Positions 43,401 through 54,949 are shown, counted from the first letter of the stretch. The stretch is 64,000 bases of DNA from Euphorbia lathyris (GCF_963576675.1 NC_088911.1:92595256-92659255), one strand, 5' to 3'. Notes: generated by a model from the letters alone, not told the origin. Program-made: numbers and translations.

Positions 43401-43875
43401 AATATTTTACATTGGTCAAACGTCAACTTGGAGCTTTTTGTGTAAATAATTACATATTCCGATCAGGTTAATAAATAATTACAAGGGAGCAGTTGTATCT
43501 AACCGTGTGGTTAGAAACAGGACCAATATAACGCCAACTGTACCGTAACAGGGAGCATACGTCGTAATGGCTAAAGGGAAATATCTTCCCTTTTCAGATA
43601 TTTAAGTTCTTTTCTTTTGGAAAGAATTTGGATAGTCTTCACGGATCATTTGACTACCTCAGTTAGTGTCGAAATTTAGAATATTTAACGTTAGTAGCTA
43701 TAAAAAATACATTAAGTTCGAATAACTTAAACTTATAACTATTTTATAAAAAACCCACTAACACATGTAACCTCTTTAAATAATTATTTTTAAAAAATAT
43801 ACATAAAATCTCAATAAACATAATTTTTTTTTTGGTAGGAAAAGAAACCAAACAAACAAACTCAAACAAAAACAA

Positions 43876-44556
43876 CTAGTCCGGAATTAGCCTGGGAAAG
43901 CTAACCCCCACATTATCCTCTGAAAGCAAGGACCGCAGGAAGACAGGAGGAGAAGAGAAGGTCGAGATACCCACCAAACTCACATGCCCATCAGCAGCAA
44001 GCCGGTCGGCCACCCTATTCTGCTCCCTGAAAACATGGCAGAATTTAATAGAATCAAATGAGGAACAAATCCTTTTAATCTCTTTCACTAAATTCTGACT
44101 ACTCAAGCACAAAGCCTTATTCTCAGAAATTATCTTAACAGCCTCCAGGTTGTCAGACTCCACAAGCACTCTTTTAATCCCCAGATCAATGGCGAGCCTG
44201 ATACCAGAAAGAATCCCCCAAAGTTCTGCAATAAAGGAAGAGTCTAAACCCAGATTTTAAGCAAAACCAGATAACTAAGCACCCCCCACATCTCTTAACA
44301 CCCCTCCAGCAACAATTCTGTCATTCTTAAGACAAGAACCATCAGTATTCAACTTAACAATCCCCTCTCTAGGCCTACTCCAGCCAAAAAGATGAACCCC
44401 AGACCTCTGGGAGGAGCTAGCAACAATGTCAGCCTTAAAGCTATCCAAGATAGACTTAACTTTTTTAGAGAAGAAAGCAAGCAAATTGGGATTAACAATG
44501 GCCCCTTCTCCAAAAACCTCCGCGTTCCTCCAATTCCAAATCTGGTGACAGATCAC
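43876..44556 (-). pseudogene. LINE-2 RNase H domain
   Basis: IVKLNTDGSCLKND and VAGGVLRD (44390-44280), then after a frame break LVESDNLEAVKII (second catalytic Asp), FCHVFREQNRVADRLA (His and last Asp) and a stop at 43876. Frameshifts near 44275 and stops split it into two open pieces. Confidence 0.9.
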
Positions 44557-45023
44557 AGCAAAAGGACCGTCTCATTCTCCAGCTCAGCCAACAGATTCCC
44601 TTTAACCCCCTCACAAAACCAATCATGAACCGAATGGCCAAAGAAGGCAGAATGAAGCTGGCCAGGGAGAAATTTCCTCCACACATCTTTACTTTTCACG
44701 CAATCCCTAAGAACATGGCACAAAGTTTCCGCATGATCTCTACATCTACTGCAAGCATCAGAATCCACCAAATGACGTATCTTCCTATCAACATTAGTAA
44801 GAAGCCTATTCTTCATCCTAAGCCAAAGGAAGCTCCTAATCCGGTAGGGCACTTTCAAGTCCCAAACCAAATTCCAAGGGTTTGAAGGAGGATCCTCCAA
44901 ACTCTGATTAAAGGCCTCAAACGCAGATTTACAAGAATAAGCTTCGTTGTTAGTAAATTTCCAACAATGAGTATCCCCATCTTCCTCATTACTGCTAACT
45001 TTAACTCCCTTACAGTTTTGCAA
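44553..45023 (-). pseudogene. LINE-2 zf-RVT region
   Basis: YSCKSAFEAF, WDLKVPYRIRSFLWLRM, LLTNVDRKIRHLV, CSRCRDHAETLCHVLRDC, the Cys/His cluster of plant LINE ORF2 downstream of RT. It overlaps the next frame by 4 bp at a frame break. Confidence 0.88.
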
Positions 45024-45690
45024 ATAAAGTTACGTTTTACCGGGATTTTTGAATGAAAGTTGATTTCCCTTCTACGAAGATATTTGAAATCTTACTTTTT
45101 TATGAAACCCCGTCGAATGTTGTCGTTGGATTGCTTTTTGATACCTGATTATCGTCACTTAAATCCCACTAGCTGAAATAGAATCCGTCAAGTAAGAGAT
45201 AAGCCAGAGATCCAGATTCTAAGGAGAGACTCAAGATTGAGGTAAGACTCAAATTTAGACCAGTCTCAATCCCCCTCCGAATCCACAACATCAGCAATGC
45301 TCCAATTACGAATCTCAGGAGGAGGGGGATTGGAACAGATATCAATTAAAGGCATATTCCCAATCTAGGTATCATTCCAGAAACTGATAGATCTACCATT
45401 ACCCACTGACCAACCTATCCCAGAACAAAACTCAGAGAACACAGAGTTAGCCCCTTTCCATAAAAAGGAGCAATTATGAACTCTCTCTTTAGGGCCCCAA
45501 AAATCCTATCCTTCCTATATTTTCCACAAAGAAAACGAACCCAAAGAGCGGACGGGGACTGCCACATTCTCCAAAGGAGCTTTATTAATAATAATTTATT
45601 ATTATCTCTAGCTTGTCTAGTCCCCAGACCACCCTCATTCTTCGGTTGACAAACCTCTTTCCAGGGAACCAAATGAATCTTCTTAATATT
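45024..45690 (-). pseudogene. LINE-2 ORF2 segment after RT, frameshifted
   Basis: 45689-45415 reads HLVPWKEVCQPKNEGGLG, LLLIKLLWRMWQ and LWVRFLCGKYR, the standard post-RT block. 45414-45024 continues in changing frames (for example GNGRSISFWND near 45400) with several stops. Confidence 0.85.
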
Positions 45691-45700
45691 TCAATAAAAA

Positions 45701-46170
45701 ATATATATTTTTATTTTACTTTTTTTATCATAAATATATAATAACTACACACTATTGAAACTATCTAATAAAAAATTTATATTTTTTAAAATTCAAAATT
45801 TCCCTTAAAATTCAACACACATAAAATCTCATTATATATATATATATAATATTTAAAATATATATAAATATATATTCATGACATTATACATAAAACATAA
45901 TACTACATTATACATACCTAAATTTATCGAATCCGAGTGAATCCGACTACAAAAATAAAATAAAAATACAAATATTAGTTAATATTACTAACATTCAAAA
46001 TATTTAACAATATAATAAAAATTAAAACTTCAACTCTATAAGCAATATAAAAGCTCCACAACATTTAAGTAAATTTAAACAAATTAATTATTTATGTAAA
46101 TTTAACCAAATATTAACGTAAACAATCAACACTTATGAAAAACAACAACTTACCTTCTTCTTGATAAGGG
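45701..46170. other. AT-rich spacer
   Basis: (TA)n runs near 45833-45875 and no coding signal. On the minus strand AAGAAGAAGGTAAGT at about 46148-46162 would make a good splice donor for an exon containing the palindrome chain; not otherwise supported. Confidence 0.4.
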
Positions 46171-46301
46171 CAGATTGCAAAAATGCAATCTGTCCTCCAA
46201 CTTCCTTCTCCCTTTAAAGGGAGAAGGAAGCTCCTCTTCACGGGTCAAAGACCCATGAAGAGTTGAGAAGACTTCTCAATGACCGACCCTAAGTATAGGT
46301 C
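46171..46301. repeat. Chain of back-to-back inverted repeats
   Basis: Consecutive self-complementary units: 46171-46192 (9-bp arms CAGATTGCA, 4-nt loop); 46201-46230 (a perfect 30-bp palindrome centred on TTTAAA); 46234-46262 (CTCTTCACGGGTC arm, AAA loop, one mismatch); 46263-46279 (TTGAGAAG, 1-nt centre); 46285-46301 (imperfect, GACC/GGTC). Gaps are 0-8 nt. No family recognised and no ORF of note. Confidence 0.85.
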
Positions 46302-46497
46302 AGGAGTGTAACTGCTTAGGACATGAGCCAAAAGGGATCTAAATTGTTTTTTTACTATATATATATAATAATTTTTTAAAGGTAGTTATAATACTCATTC
46401 ATAACTAGAAAATGATTAAATAATATAATATTTTAGGTCTAAAATATGTCCAAATTCCTATTTTAAATTTTCAAATATAATTTTTTTTATTAAGAAC

Positions 46498-47924
46498 TGA
46501 TAAGCCCAAAATATACCTAAATTAGCATGCATAAATGTATTAAATTTCATGAAAAATATATATTAATTATTTATTTTGGAAAGATTTCACGTTGGTATTT
46601 GTTATTTGTGTGCAAGGCGTTAATTATTTGGAAAACTCCAAATAGGAGCAAAAATGGATTAGAAATAAGTGAGAAATCAAGCTTTAGTGAAAATCACGTA
46701 CGAGAATCAGGAATCATGTCAAAGAATTGAAACACATAACCAAATGAAGAAAAGAAAAGTCTCTGTCACTATCGAGATTCGAAAATCTCGACAGGGACGC
46801 GCTAGGAGCAGCCATGATCCACCTCCTTCCTTGCTTTCTCTTCCCATTGTCACGTACGAGATTCTTGAATCTCTACAGAAACAGCGAAGCTGTTTAGCAC
46901 ATTTTACACATTTATTTCTCCAAGCGACGCATCCTTTCATCCGGAAAGAGGCAACTCTTCACCAACGAACACGTCTCTTCAGCGTACCTCTTGGAAGATT
47001 ATCAATAAAGGAAGAATTCTGTAGAAAATGTTGTTCAGTTGTTGGTTACACAAAGTTACAAAATTGTTACACAAATTGTTCAATTGTTAGAAATACAAGA
47101 CACAAATTTTATTGTTTACATTAGAGTTTACTCAAGTCGAGTTTATGCTTTGTAGATCAACCGAGAGGTGCTATTTCAAAGATTCAGCGAGAAGAACCTG
47201 GATTGGGGGCGACCCACGGGCTGACAAACCTACGAAGTTGAGTAAATGATTGAGAACTAGGAACTCATACCTAGTTAAATTCCATTCAAACTTCTTCTTC
47301 TCTGTTAACTTGAGATGTTTATAACTTAAACTAATAAATATCTTTTAATTTAATTCCATCTTTACTATTGTTTTATTTTAAGTTTGATCTAGTGATACTC
47401 TTTAAGTAATTCTAACAGGTGTTTTCATACAAAAGTATTTATAAAGAGATTTTGGTATTTTCTTATGCAAACTTCGTTGAACACTTAAGCAAATTCGGAT
47501 TTATATTTGGTCATTACGATAGGTCGATTAATCGGATATAAACACCGAATTTGATTAAGGTTTTTAGTCTTAGGCCGAGAGGAAAGATTGATTACAGTTC
47601 AATTCCTTTAAATTGAGTAAATTGGTAATTTATTATATCTTTTCTAAACAAATCAAAGTTATAAGTTGTGTTTTTGCTTAGTATAAATTAACCTTGAAAT
47701 AAGCTTTAATATAAACGTAATTTTTGTATATTGCAGTTATAACTGTAACCACAATTAGAATTAAAAATCATTTTAAACCATTAACGATTTTATATAAACC
47801 TCGAGAAAACGAATTTAATCAGAACATTAATTTTTATCAAAACGTTCTCTATGGGATCGATATCTTTTATTACTACAAACGAAACTGTGCACTTGCGTTC
47901 CGCATAAAACTTATAAAAATATCA
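46498..47924 (+). mobile_element. Solo LTR, diverged relative of Athila-1
   Basis: Starts TGATAAGCCCAAAATATACC, aligns along its length with the Athila-1 LTR, and near its end has CGATATCTTTTATTACTAC and GTGCACTTGCG at the same place. Probable ends 46498 and 47924 with an imperfect duplication AGAAC / AGACC. It keeps the two U3 hairpins (about 46765-46797 and 46858-46873). No internal sequence follows. Confidence 0.87.
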
Positions 47925-48547
47925 AGACCAATTCTACTTATGGCCTCTAAAATACTGGAGTCGGCCAGTGTCAAGGAAATGCGCACTTACATAAAAAATA
48001 CAAATAATCATTCATTATTGTAGATAAGCAATCTTAGGGTGTTATATATGTATATTTTTTCCCGTTAGAACTTAGAATAAGGTAAGACTCATAACATTTG
48101 TAATTTGTGAAGGGAGAAAATGTTACTGAATCAAACATTTCATATATTGATGTGAATATATATAAACAAGAGAAGGACAGTTGTGGAAGAAATATAGTAA
48201 AGTAATAATGATGTCATAATGGTCTAAGATTGAGGTCAGAAAAATCATAGTTTGGACAGGAAGTGGTGACCTCCATGTGCTTAATTATTATAATTAGAAA
48301 AAGCTATCTATAGAAACTCTAGGAAAGACGGTATAACCATCATCGTAAAGCAGACCATGTGGGCTCTTCAATTGTCCCATACAAAATATCCATTCCTATT
48401 ATTATTATTTGAATATGTCAAAAAATTTCCAAAATATCAAAAATAATTTTTAAAAAACATGATTTAAGCTCTCAACTTCTATTTTAGCTTCAACAACCAA
48501 ATAACATAGGTAAATTTTACTCTAAGCATAAAATAAAATAACATATT
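47925..48547. other. No gene seen
   Basis: AT-rich single-copy-looking sequence; nothing recognised. Confidence 0.4.
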
Positions 48548-49263
48548 ACTTCCGCTGAAGAGACGATTATGAGCTGTCGTCCTAATTTGAACCGTTTTGA
48601 AGTTGACCTTATCGTGGTTCAAGCGGCCCAAGCGCAAGCTAAAGATTGGGGAGTGCCACTAAAGCTTCTTATCTTCGCAAAGAGGAAGAGATAAAGACTG
48701 CCATAACAACTGCTAATTCCCGATTGCGAAGGTTTGAAGATCAAAGTGAAAGGATTCAAGAGGAAAGAGACAAGGCTGAGTCTTAGGTTTGTGCTATGGA
48801 TAGAGCACTTTATGTTGTTCGTCTGGAGTTCGCCGAAACCAACGCATGATTTTCTGTTCAACTTGCTCAGTCTAACGAAAAATGGTTGAAGTGTTGTGAG
48901 AGGCTAGAGCTGAAAACTAGAGACTTAGGAACTTCTCCGAGAAGTAGGTTGTGGAAGTTTCCCAGATGAAGAGCAAATTTTCTATCGAGGAAATGCTTCA
49001 TTTGAAGGAAGTGCGGGAGACCCCGTGATATTGGTTTTGTGAGAATGAACTGTTATTAGATTAAGCTGTTGAGGGAAATAAGAGAAAGATATCTGGATGT
49101 TGATATGAAATTTTGGGTGAATGTGGAGGCACCAAGCGATAGTGAGCCTTATCCCGAATTCGACACTTCCTTTCTAGCACATGAGGGTCTGGAAGATGTG
49201 GACCTTCTTCACGAATCTAACTCGGAGTTTGATGGTGAAGTGATGCTAAATCTAGGCCCTTAG
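48548..49263 (+). pseudogene. Degraded coding remnant, C-terminal part of a Tat-type accessory protein
   Basis: The + strand reads in pieces as a helical, Glu/Arg/Ala-rich protein (AQAQAKDWGVPL, SERIQEERDKAES, VVRLEFAETNA, LAQSNEKWLKCCERLELK) with several stops, ending in an open acidic C-terminus of 64 codons (49069-49263: MREIRERYLDVDMKFW, EFDTSFLAHEGLEDVD). Style and order fit the coiled-coil and tail of the putative gypsy-type transposon protein family (Transposase_28-like). It lies in the opposite orientation to the N-terminal piece at 50082-49500. Confidence 0.5.
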
Positions 49264-49499
49264 ATTGATCTTCTTATTGCCATGTCTTTGTAACCTCATT
49301 TTTGTATTGCATTTGAACAATTTGCGTGAATGAAGTGCATTTTTTAATCATGTACTTTGTTTTACAAGTTTCTATGAAGCATCCCTTATTCACCATACGG
49401 TCCACTCTTTTGTTCAGTGTAATGATTATTTTGAGAAAATACCTCATAAACCTTGTTTTTAGAGCGAGTGTATTAGATCGAAGATTCTTTTCAATTTAA

Positions 49500-50082
49500 G
49501 ACCTTTGATCAAAATCCTTTTAGCATGCATAAGATTAACCTTTAACAAAACCAGCGAGGTTTGAACTTATTGCTAGAGGGTTTATCATTCACAAAAGATG
49601 ACCAGTTGGTAGGAAGCTTTGAGATCCACATGGAGTCATCCGCTGACTTCTGATTGGGAGTCCAAATATGCAAAAAAAAGAGGACCTTTCGGTACGAACT
49701 ACAGATCTTCGCAAACCTTGGCTATACCCAAGAGATCCAACCAACCATTCAAAGATAATTATGTCGAACAAATATCAAATTCATTCAGAATGCCATTGGG
49801 GAAGGAAGATGAACTCCTTTCTCAAGAAAAATCTCGTAAAACCCCAAATGGCCTTCAGGCGCTTCAGTAATCACATGGTCAAGGCTTGGAGCCCTAGACT
49901 TTAAATGAGCAAACTCAAGATATTGGGATACCAAAGTAGCCAAAGAAAGGTCATCAAAGGTAGACGATTGTTCGTGATTTCTCAAATAAGAAATCTTCAG
50001 CTTCTCATTTGAGACAAAACTCACTACTGTTGCTGGGTCTAGATTTCTCACCTTTATCACGAGACGAGCCCGCACAGGCCAT
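49500..50082 (-). pseudogene. N-terminal part of a Transposase_28-like (Tat accessory) ORF
   Basis: Likely start ATG 50082 (MACAGSSRDKGEKSRPS), a frameshift after about 20 codons, then an open frame to 49785 with LKISYLRNHEQSSTFDD, VTEAPEGHLGFYEIFLEKG and VHLPSP, followed by more broken sequence to about 49500. The PEGHLGFYEIFLEKGVHLP stretch is the best match to that family from memory. In Tat elements such an ORF is commonly antisense between pol and the 3' LTR, which fits the + LTR-like sequence at 50450-51005. Confidence 0.6.
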
Positions 50083-50449
50083 AATCCAAACAAAAGAGTT
50101 GAAGAGAAGAAAGGAGAACTTACTGAAACTTACAAAGAGCAGTAGACCCCATGAGAAGAAGAATGTGAATCCAAAGGGACAAGAGCAATGGAGCAATCAA
50201 GAAGGAAAAAGGCGAGAGAACACAACGACTAAAGGGAAGAAGATAAAAGGGAAAAAAGGAAAATGAAAAAACTTCAGGACAAGTGAAGCGTCTCCAGCAT
50301 CGGAACAAACGTTCTCATCAAAGAGCTCCAAGCATAGGATTCTAGACCAATTCCCCAGCAAATATGTCAGCAAAACTACAAGGTGACTCCATAATGACTC
50401 TGAGAAAATGACGTTTTCAAGCAAAACAACAAAATAAACATTTTGCAAA

Positions 50450-51005
50450 AGCTTTATTTTACAAAAGAATCCTAAAAGAATGTCTAGAGGCTAGAAGGTG
50501 GAGCACATATGTATCATGCTAAATGATGTCACGCGCATGACGTCATCACCATCCTCATTATGATCCAAGTTCAAACATAATAAAGGCTCAAACAATGTCT
50601 AAGACCCGTGACTCACTTCAGCATCCCGACTATGTCTATTGCGGCTTAAGCCCATCAAATAACAGCTCAACGCGGCTAACATGATTTGGACCTCAAGGCA
50701 CAAAGGAATCTTTCAGAATGTTATGCAACAAAGGATTCCTCTCAAGTTTCGGACTCCTCAAGGGATTAGGAATCCTAGCTTCATAAGGATTCTTAAGGAG
50801 GTGACAACCTTAAACCTAAGTCAAACACTATAAATAGACATGTACTATCACAAGGTTCAGTATGTTAACTACTATCTCAAACTAGTCTTTACCCGTCCAC
50901 TCGGTCCTAATCATAAATTGACTTAGACATCGGAGCGGTTTGTTGGACTCCGACCTCGGCTGACCTGCATACTGTTTTGTAGGATCATTGCGACGTTGAA
51001 TCATC
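50450..51005 (+). repeat. Tat-type LTR fragment
   Basis: Has a TATA box (CTATAAATAGACATG near 50830), then CCACTCGGTCC, TTAGACATCGGAGCGG, GGACTCCGACC and TTTTGTAGGATC, a run of words found in Tat/Ogre U5 regions. Ends not defined. 37100-37190 has a related piece. Confidence 0.5.
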
Positions 51006-51395
51006 ATCCCGGCTTAGACACGTAAACTAAATCAAATAACAAGTTATCACTATCCGATAAATGAGGATGTGGATTCTCCATATAAATAGGGATATGAAGA
51101 TAAAATAACCATCTTCATCATCCATCCAACCCATATGCAACCGCATATATATGTTGCATAAAAAATTATTTATAAATAAATTTCTATATTTTAAATTTAC
51201 ATGTTTCGGTAACACCTGCTATTTTCTTTTTATTTTTCCTATTGATTAGCCATGAGTACACATTTTTTTACATTTCTCTAATTTATATTTTTTTACATTA
51301 GTCAGTCATCGTTACATTTAGATTTATTAGATTTAAATATTAGAATGATTTTAATTTTCACTTTAAAATTCTAATAAATCTAAATGTAATAATAA

Positions 51396-51921
51396 GGGCA
51401 AAGTACGAAAAAAATGTTCGTGGTTTGCCTTGTTTGCAAATAGAGGTCTGTGGTTTAAAAGTTTGCAAATAGAGGTATGTGGTATACTTTTTAACGAAAC
51501 AAAATATTTAAAATTAAACTTTTAAGTAATTGATAACAATAAGAGCATTTTTTATTTTTTTCAATTACATTTATATATTGACAAAATACAGATCACAAAA
51601 TCAAATTGCAACCGTGTAAAATGAACTTAAATATCAATTTAGTTCATAAACTGTCAGATTAGTAAAAAACGTAAAATTTCGCCATATTATTTATTGTTTC
51701 GATTTAGAAAGTTGTGTTTTTCGGGGGTTGTGTTTTGCTGATATGTAAGAATATTTTTTTTGATAAAAACGTCTTTGGTTGTAATCAGAACTTAAATATG
51801 TAATTGTAATATTTTGTTTTGTAAATAAAACATACTACAGACCTTTATTTGTAAACTTTTAAACCACATGCCTCTGTTTACAAATTGGGCAAACCACAGA
51901 TATTTTTTTCGTACTTTTCCC
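51396..51921. mobile_element. Small TIR element GGGCAAAGTACGAAAAAAAT
   Basis: Inverted ends GGGCAAAGTACGAAAAAAAT and GGGAAAAGTACGAAAAAAAT with TTTGCAAATAGAGG-type subterminal words. TAATAA on both sides; only 6 of 9 if the duplication is 9 bp. Confidence 0.75.
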
Positions 51922-52689
51922 TAATAAGTGATAAAATTCATTTAATTAATCACTCTAACATCTAAAAATCACCGAAGTCATATAATTGGATAGTAACATA
52001 CAAAACACAATGGGTAAGCATTTGAAGTTTTTTTTTTTCCTTTTTTTTTCTTATGTATATTTATTAAGATATTTTCGAAGATAAATAAACTGGGGTGGTC
52101 TTCTTAATTAAATATAAAGTCTTGAAAGGTATATATATTAGGAAAAAAGAAAAGCATATTTAAGTACTAATCAATTCAACTTTTGCTAATTAATCTCTTG
52201 ATTTTTCAAATAATATACTAAGCAGTATATGACATGTAGTTAGGAAAAAAGAAAAGCATAGTTAATTAATGTGGTAAGATTATTTTAGGGGTGATATGAC
52301 ATGTAGTTAGGAAAAAATTATTTAGTGTGTCAATCTATGTGTTAGATAACATGTCACTTAACAAACAAAATAACTGGGATTTCTAAAAAAAAAATGGTTT
52401 AATGTGTTAAAAAATAATTGATTAGTAGTGTAATGTATACATTTAAAAACTTAAATGCTTAATGAGTAAAAATTGAATTGATAAGGCCTTAAATATGTTT
52501 TTTTCCTATATATTATTGATATAATTGTAATGGGGCACCTTACCCTGTTAAGTCAAAGGGTTTTTAACCATTTAAGCAAGAGATACATAGTCATCAAGTG
52601 ACATGATTTTTCATATTGACTGATACCAAATTCAACGGTTTAAAATTCTTAGAGTTTCCTCCAGGATTTAACCAATCTACGTGTGATTA
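51922..52689. other. No gene seen
   Basis: AT-rich. TGACATGTAGTTAGGAAAAA occurs twice (about 52230 and 52298). Nothing else recognised. Confidence 0.4.
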
Positions 52690-52807
52690 GTTCAGATTTT
52701 CGGATGAGTGTTTAGTGTTTTACTCCAAATTATAGAAAATATTGTGTTTTAGTCAGATTATATAATAATAGCATGTAGCGTTTTGGAGCTTTTCACGAAA
52801 AGCTTTT

Positions 52808-53700
52808 GGGCCTGTTTGGTTCAGCTGTTAGCTAATAGCTGTTGCGGTTGCTGTTAGCTGTTTGCAGTTGCAGTAAGCTGTTAGCTGTTGCTATTAGCTG
52901 TTTAATTAATAGTGTTTGGTAAAATTATATTGAACTGTTGCTGTTCGGATTTAAAATGTCTAAAATGGACATGTTTTAAATTAATCAATAATGAAATTAT
53001 AAAAGGAAAAATGTGAAAAAATGCACATAACGTTTACAACTAGAAATAATTTTACTCTTAATGTCTAAAATGGTACAATTTTACCCATAACGCTGGCAGT
53101 TAAGAGCAATTTTACCTCTAACATTGGCAAGTTGGGTTTATTATTAGAAAACATAGATATTTTTATTTCTTATTATACACCAATTGCACATACCGGTAGT
53201 TCTAAAAAAGATATTTCATATTTTTTTGTGATTTAATAATAAAATTTAAAATTAATATTTATAAATTTGATGAAATATCGGAAATTTTTTATCCAACTTG
53301 TACAAAAGACAATATTGGGGTATTTTTGCACCTTATCCTATTATAAAATAAAAAATGTGTTACATAAATTAATAAAAATAATCTATATAAAAAATAAAAA
53401 ATTTATTGAACGCAACAAAATCTTGTTTTCCGGTAATTATGTTGTAGAAATATAAATAATGTTAAAGAATGAACATATTTTGTGCAAATAATAAGCATAA
53501 TTCTGTCAATAACAACTAACTGCAAACAACTGTTTATGAAAAGCTCCAAATAGAAGTTTTTCGTGAAATGCTCCAAAACGCTGCAGTTTTCAGAGAAAAT
53601 GCTAAACGCTGCGGTTATATAAACCTAACCAAACGCTATATTTCCTGCGGTTTGGAATGAAACGCTAAACGCTCATCCGAAAAGCTGAAACAAACACCCT
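52808..53700 (-). mobile_element. Composite MITE, copy 2 (inserted in copy 3)
   Basis: Reverse-oriented relative of 39442-41348: GGGCCTGTTTGGTTCAGC at the left, CAAACACCCT at the right. It contains the MULE-like insert at the same position and with the same 9-bp duplication as copy 1. I could not define its own TSD. Confidence 0.8.
53005..53339 (-). mobile_element. MULE-like insert within composite copy 2
   Basis: 335 bp, ends GGAAAAATGTG and inverted AGGATAAGGTGCAAAAATACC. Perfect 9-bp duplication ATTATAAAA (52996-53004, 53340-53348), the reverse complement of the TTTTATAAT in copy 1. Confidence 0.92.
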
Positions 53701-53953
53701 ATCTGTTTAGAGTTTTTAATGAACAGCTGTTTGTAGTTATTTGCTATTAACAAAATTATTATTATTTTTTTTAACTGAACAAAATTATTTTTCTTATTTC
53801 TACAAAAATATGTTTTTTCTTTAACATTATTTCTATTTCTATAACATAATTACTGAAAAAAGGAAGATTTTGTTGCGTTAAATTTTTTTTTAAAAAAAAT
53901 TATTTATTTATTTATTTAGATTATTTTTATTAATTTATGTAACAAATGTTTTA

Positions 53954-53974
53954 TTTTATAATTTATTTTATAAT
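53954..53974. other. Apparent transposon excision footprint
   Basis: TTTTATAAT-TTA-TTTTATAAT: two copies of the exact target duplication seen around the insert in copies 1 and 2, separated by three bases, with no insert. Confidence 0.65.
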
Positions 53975-54177
53975 TAATTTAAAACATGCTCTAGACTTTT
54001 TACATTATAACAACAACAGTTCAATATAATTTTACTAAACACTAGTAATTGAACAACTAATAACAAACAACTAACATCAATAGCAAAGAGTTTACTGCAA
54101 CCACAAAGAGCTAATAGCAACATCAATAACTATTAACTAACAGTTGAACCGAACATGCCTTTAGTTTGCCTTTACCA

Positions 54178-54870
54178 GGGGCCGAAGCCCCCAGGCCACC
54201 GGCTCCGCCCTTGAGTACGTATCGATTTTTCCCTTGTAGCCTCCCCTAATATTAGTATAAATTGACTCTATATAATATTATTTTAAAGTTTAAGGGTAAA
54301 TGAGATGGTTGAGGATGCATACAACTAATTGAGAGGTCCTATGTTCAAGTCCTTCCAACATCATTTTCTTTTAGAAAGTTTTTATTTATTTTTAAATAAT
54401 TATAAAAACATGTTACCATTATTAATTGATTTAAATAAACTCTTTATTTTGATAACACTTTTGAATTCATTTTTATTATGTCTTTTCCATTAAAAAAAAT
54501 AAACATATTTAATTTTCTATTAGTTCAATGCTATTTTCTATATGTTCAAGTCCCTCCAACATCATTTTCTTTTAGAAAGTTTTTATTTATTTTTAAATAA
54601 TTATAAAAATATGTTACTATTATTAATTAATTTAAATAAGCTCTTTATTTTGCTAACACTTTTGAATTTATTTTTATTATGTCTTTTTCATTAAAAAAAT
54701 AAACATTAGTTTAATGCTAGTTTCTAAAAAAGATAACATTTTTAAAATTCTAACGTATTGGAGGCTAAAAAAAAATTTGCCCCACCCTAATGGATGGGAC
54801 TTTGAAAATTTACCCTTAACTGTACGACTAAAATTAGCCCCCAAATTTAAATTCCTGGCTCCACTACTGA
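54178..54870. repeat. Rearranged relative of the 38571-39330 TIR element
   Basis: 54178-54220 (GGCCACCGGCTCCGCCCTTGAG) and 54820-54870 (CTAAAATTAGCC, TTCCTGGCTCCACTACTGAC) correspond to the two ends of 38571-39330. The ATGTTCAAGTCC at 54341 corresponds to the B-box-like word there. Confidence 0.6.
54340..54720 (+). repeat. 201-bp tandem duplication
   Basis: TATGTTCAAGTCCnTCCAAC and the following sequence recur at 54541 with few differences, a direct tandem copy with period about 201 bp inside the preceding element. Confidence 0.8.
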
Positions 54871-54898
54871 CTTTTACCTTTCTCTTTCAGATCAAACT

Positions 54899-54899
54899 C

Positions 54900-54946
<47 letters not shown>
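54899..54946 (+). repeat. (TTA)n microsatellite
   Basis: About 15 TTA/ATT units. The open frame across it (poly-Tyr tail) is not a gene. Confidence 0.95.
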
Positions 54947-54947
<1 letters not shown>

Positions 54948-54949
54948 AT

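Larger units (their letters stand above)
43821..45690 (-). mobile_element. LINE-2: 5'-truncated LINE 3' half
   Basis: Minus-strand order: end of RT-linked region, zf-RVT, RNase H, short 3' UTR, poly(A) (T run 43824-43833 on +). Flanking (T)TCAATAAAnA on both sides (about 43811-43820 and 45691-45700) is a good TSD. 5'-truncated at 45690, the normal outcome of LINE insertion. Confidence 0.9.
52690..54160 (+). mobile_element. Composite MITE, copy 3 (outer, split by copy 2)
   Basis: 52690-52806 matches the left end of copy 1 (TTTTCGGATGAGTGTTTAG, GTTTTGGAGCTTTTCA); 53701-54160 matches the rest to the right end AACAGTTGAACCGAACATGCC. Copy 2 sits between in the opposite orientation. At the site where copies 1 and 2 hold the MULE-like insert, this copy has only a doubled TTTTATAAT (53954-53962, 53966-53974). 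Confidence 0.78.

Noticed and set aside
54714..54947. ORF ending in poly-Tyr
   Set aside because: Read-through of the (TTA)n microsatellite.
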